Positions 5,388-5,438 of a stretch of DNA of 5,438 bases are shown piece after piece (within the stretch, counting starts at the first letter, position 1; every line of letters begins with the position of its first letter). The stretch is from Candidatus Nitrosopelagicus sp. (GTDB lineage: Archaea > Thermoproteota > Nitrososphaeria > Nitrososphaerales > Nitrosopumilaceae). The notes under the pieces are model-generated. The model did not search any database. It was not told the origin of the DNA and was given only the letters and a program-made list of their open reading frames with translations. Both the position numbers and the translations under genes were made by a program. The DNA is taken from contig DTTB01000155.1 of the NCBI GenBank assembly GCA_012964965.1, positions 1-5,438 of the forward strand. The letters are read 5' to 3'.

Positions 5388-5413
5388 TATCATAATATTA
5401 TAATATTACGATA
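5388..5413 (-). promoter_or_regulatory. AT-rich palindrome containing the probable TATA box
   Basis: A 26-bp inverted repeat in which 12 of 13 pairs match. Its core (5393-5408) is two tandem copies of TAATATTA, making a perfect 16-bp palindrome; the flanks are TATC and GATA. TTATAA (5403-5398 on the minus strand) lies 23 nt before the ATG at 5374. GATAC/GTATC half-sites also occur at 5380-5384, 5387-5391 and 5414-5418. A dimeric regulator, perhaps the gene's own product, could compete with TBP here. The symmetry may equally reflect AT-rich composition. Confidence 0.4.
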
Positions 5414-5438
5414 GTATCTCTATTTCTATTTATTTAGT

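Noticed and set aside
1..5438. tRNA genes, C/D-box RNAs or other structured RNAs
   Set aside because: No GC-rich cloverleaf-like block stands out from the AT-rich intergenic DNA, and RTGATGA/CTGA-like words seen by eye fall inside coding genes without correct spacing.

Overview
The window is AT-rich and gene-dense, and it looks like a chromosomal piece of an ammonia-oxidising thaumarchaeon (Nitrososphaerota), probably Nitrosopumilus-like. The evidence is the archaeal-type UMP kinase, the character of the Hsp20 start, and the mixed expression signals. First genes mostly have a TATA-like box 23-25 nt before the ATG and no Shine-Dalgarno (leaderless mRNAs). Downstream genes use a GGTGAT-type Shine-Dalgarno or an overlapping stop/start. 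The lineage call is from recall of protein character, not from a search. No tRNA, rRNA, CRISPR array, IS element or att site was seen.

Layout. Positions 1-110 (minus) hold the 5' end of an Hsp20-like small heat-shock protein gene. Divergent from it, 181-2674 (plus) is a tight three-gene operon joined by two ATGA overlaps: a thymidylate kinase of eukaryote-like appearance, a SAMHD1-like HD phosphohydrolase (probable dNTPase), and archaeal UMP kinase PyrH. Two pyrimidine nucleotide kinases flank a putative dNTP-degrading enzyme, so the operon reads as a nucleotide-pool module. Converging on pyrH with only a 3-bp gap is a small soluble protein of unknown function (2678-3031, minus). Divergent from that is a membrane-anchored protein with an LEA14-like domain (3104-3664, plus). 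Next is a 37-residue single-span membrane protein with a clear TATA box and a terminator-like element (3758-3871), easy to miss because of its size. Then comes a Cas4/RecB-like protein (3954-4619) that keeps four iron-sulfur-type cysteines but seems to have lost most of its nuclease residues. The right end carries a minus-strand winged-helix-like protein (TTG start, 4665-5330). It is preceded by a 15-codon leader ORF whose stop overlaps the TTG, and by an AT palindrome that contains the probable TATA box.

The most interesting points are the apparently catalysis-deficient Cas4-like protein with an intact cysteine set, the leader ORF overlapping the TTG start of the regulator-like gene, the unannotatable-by-length 37-residue membrane protein, and the kinase-dNTPase-kinase operon. 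No defence island or mobile element surrounds the Cas4-like gene, so a housekeeping or regulatory role is as likely as a CRISPR link.
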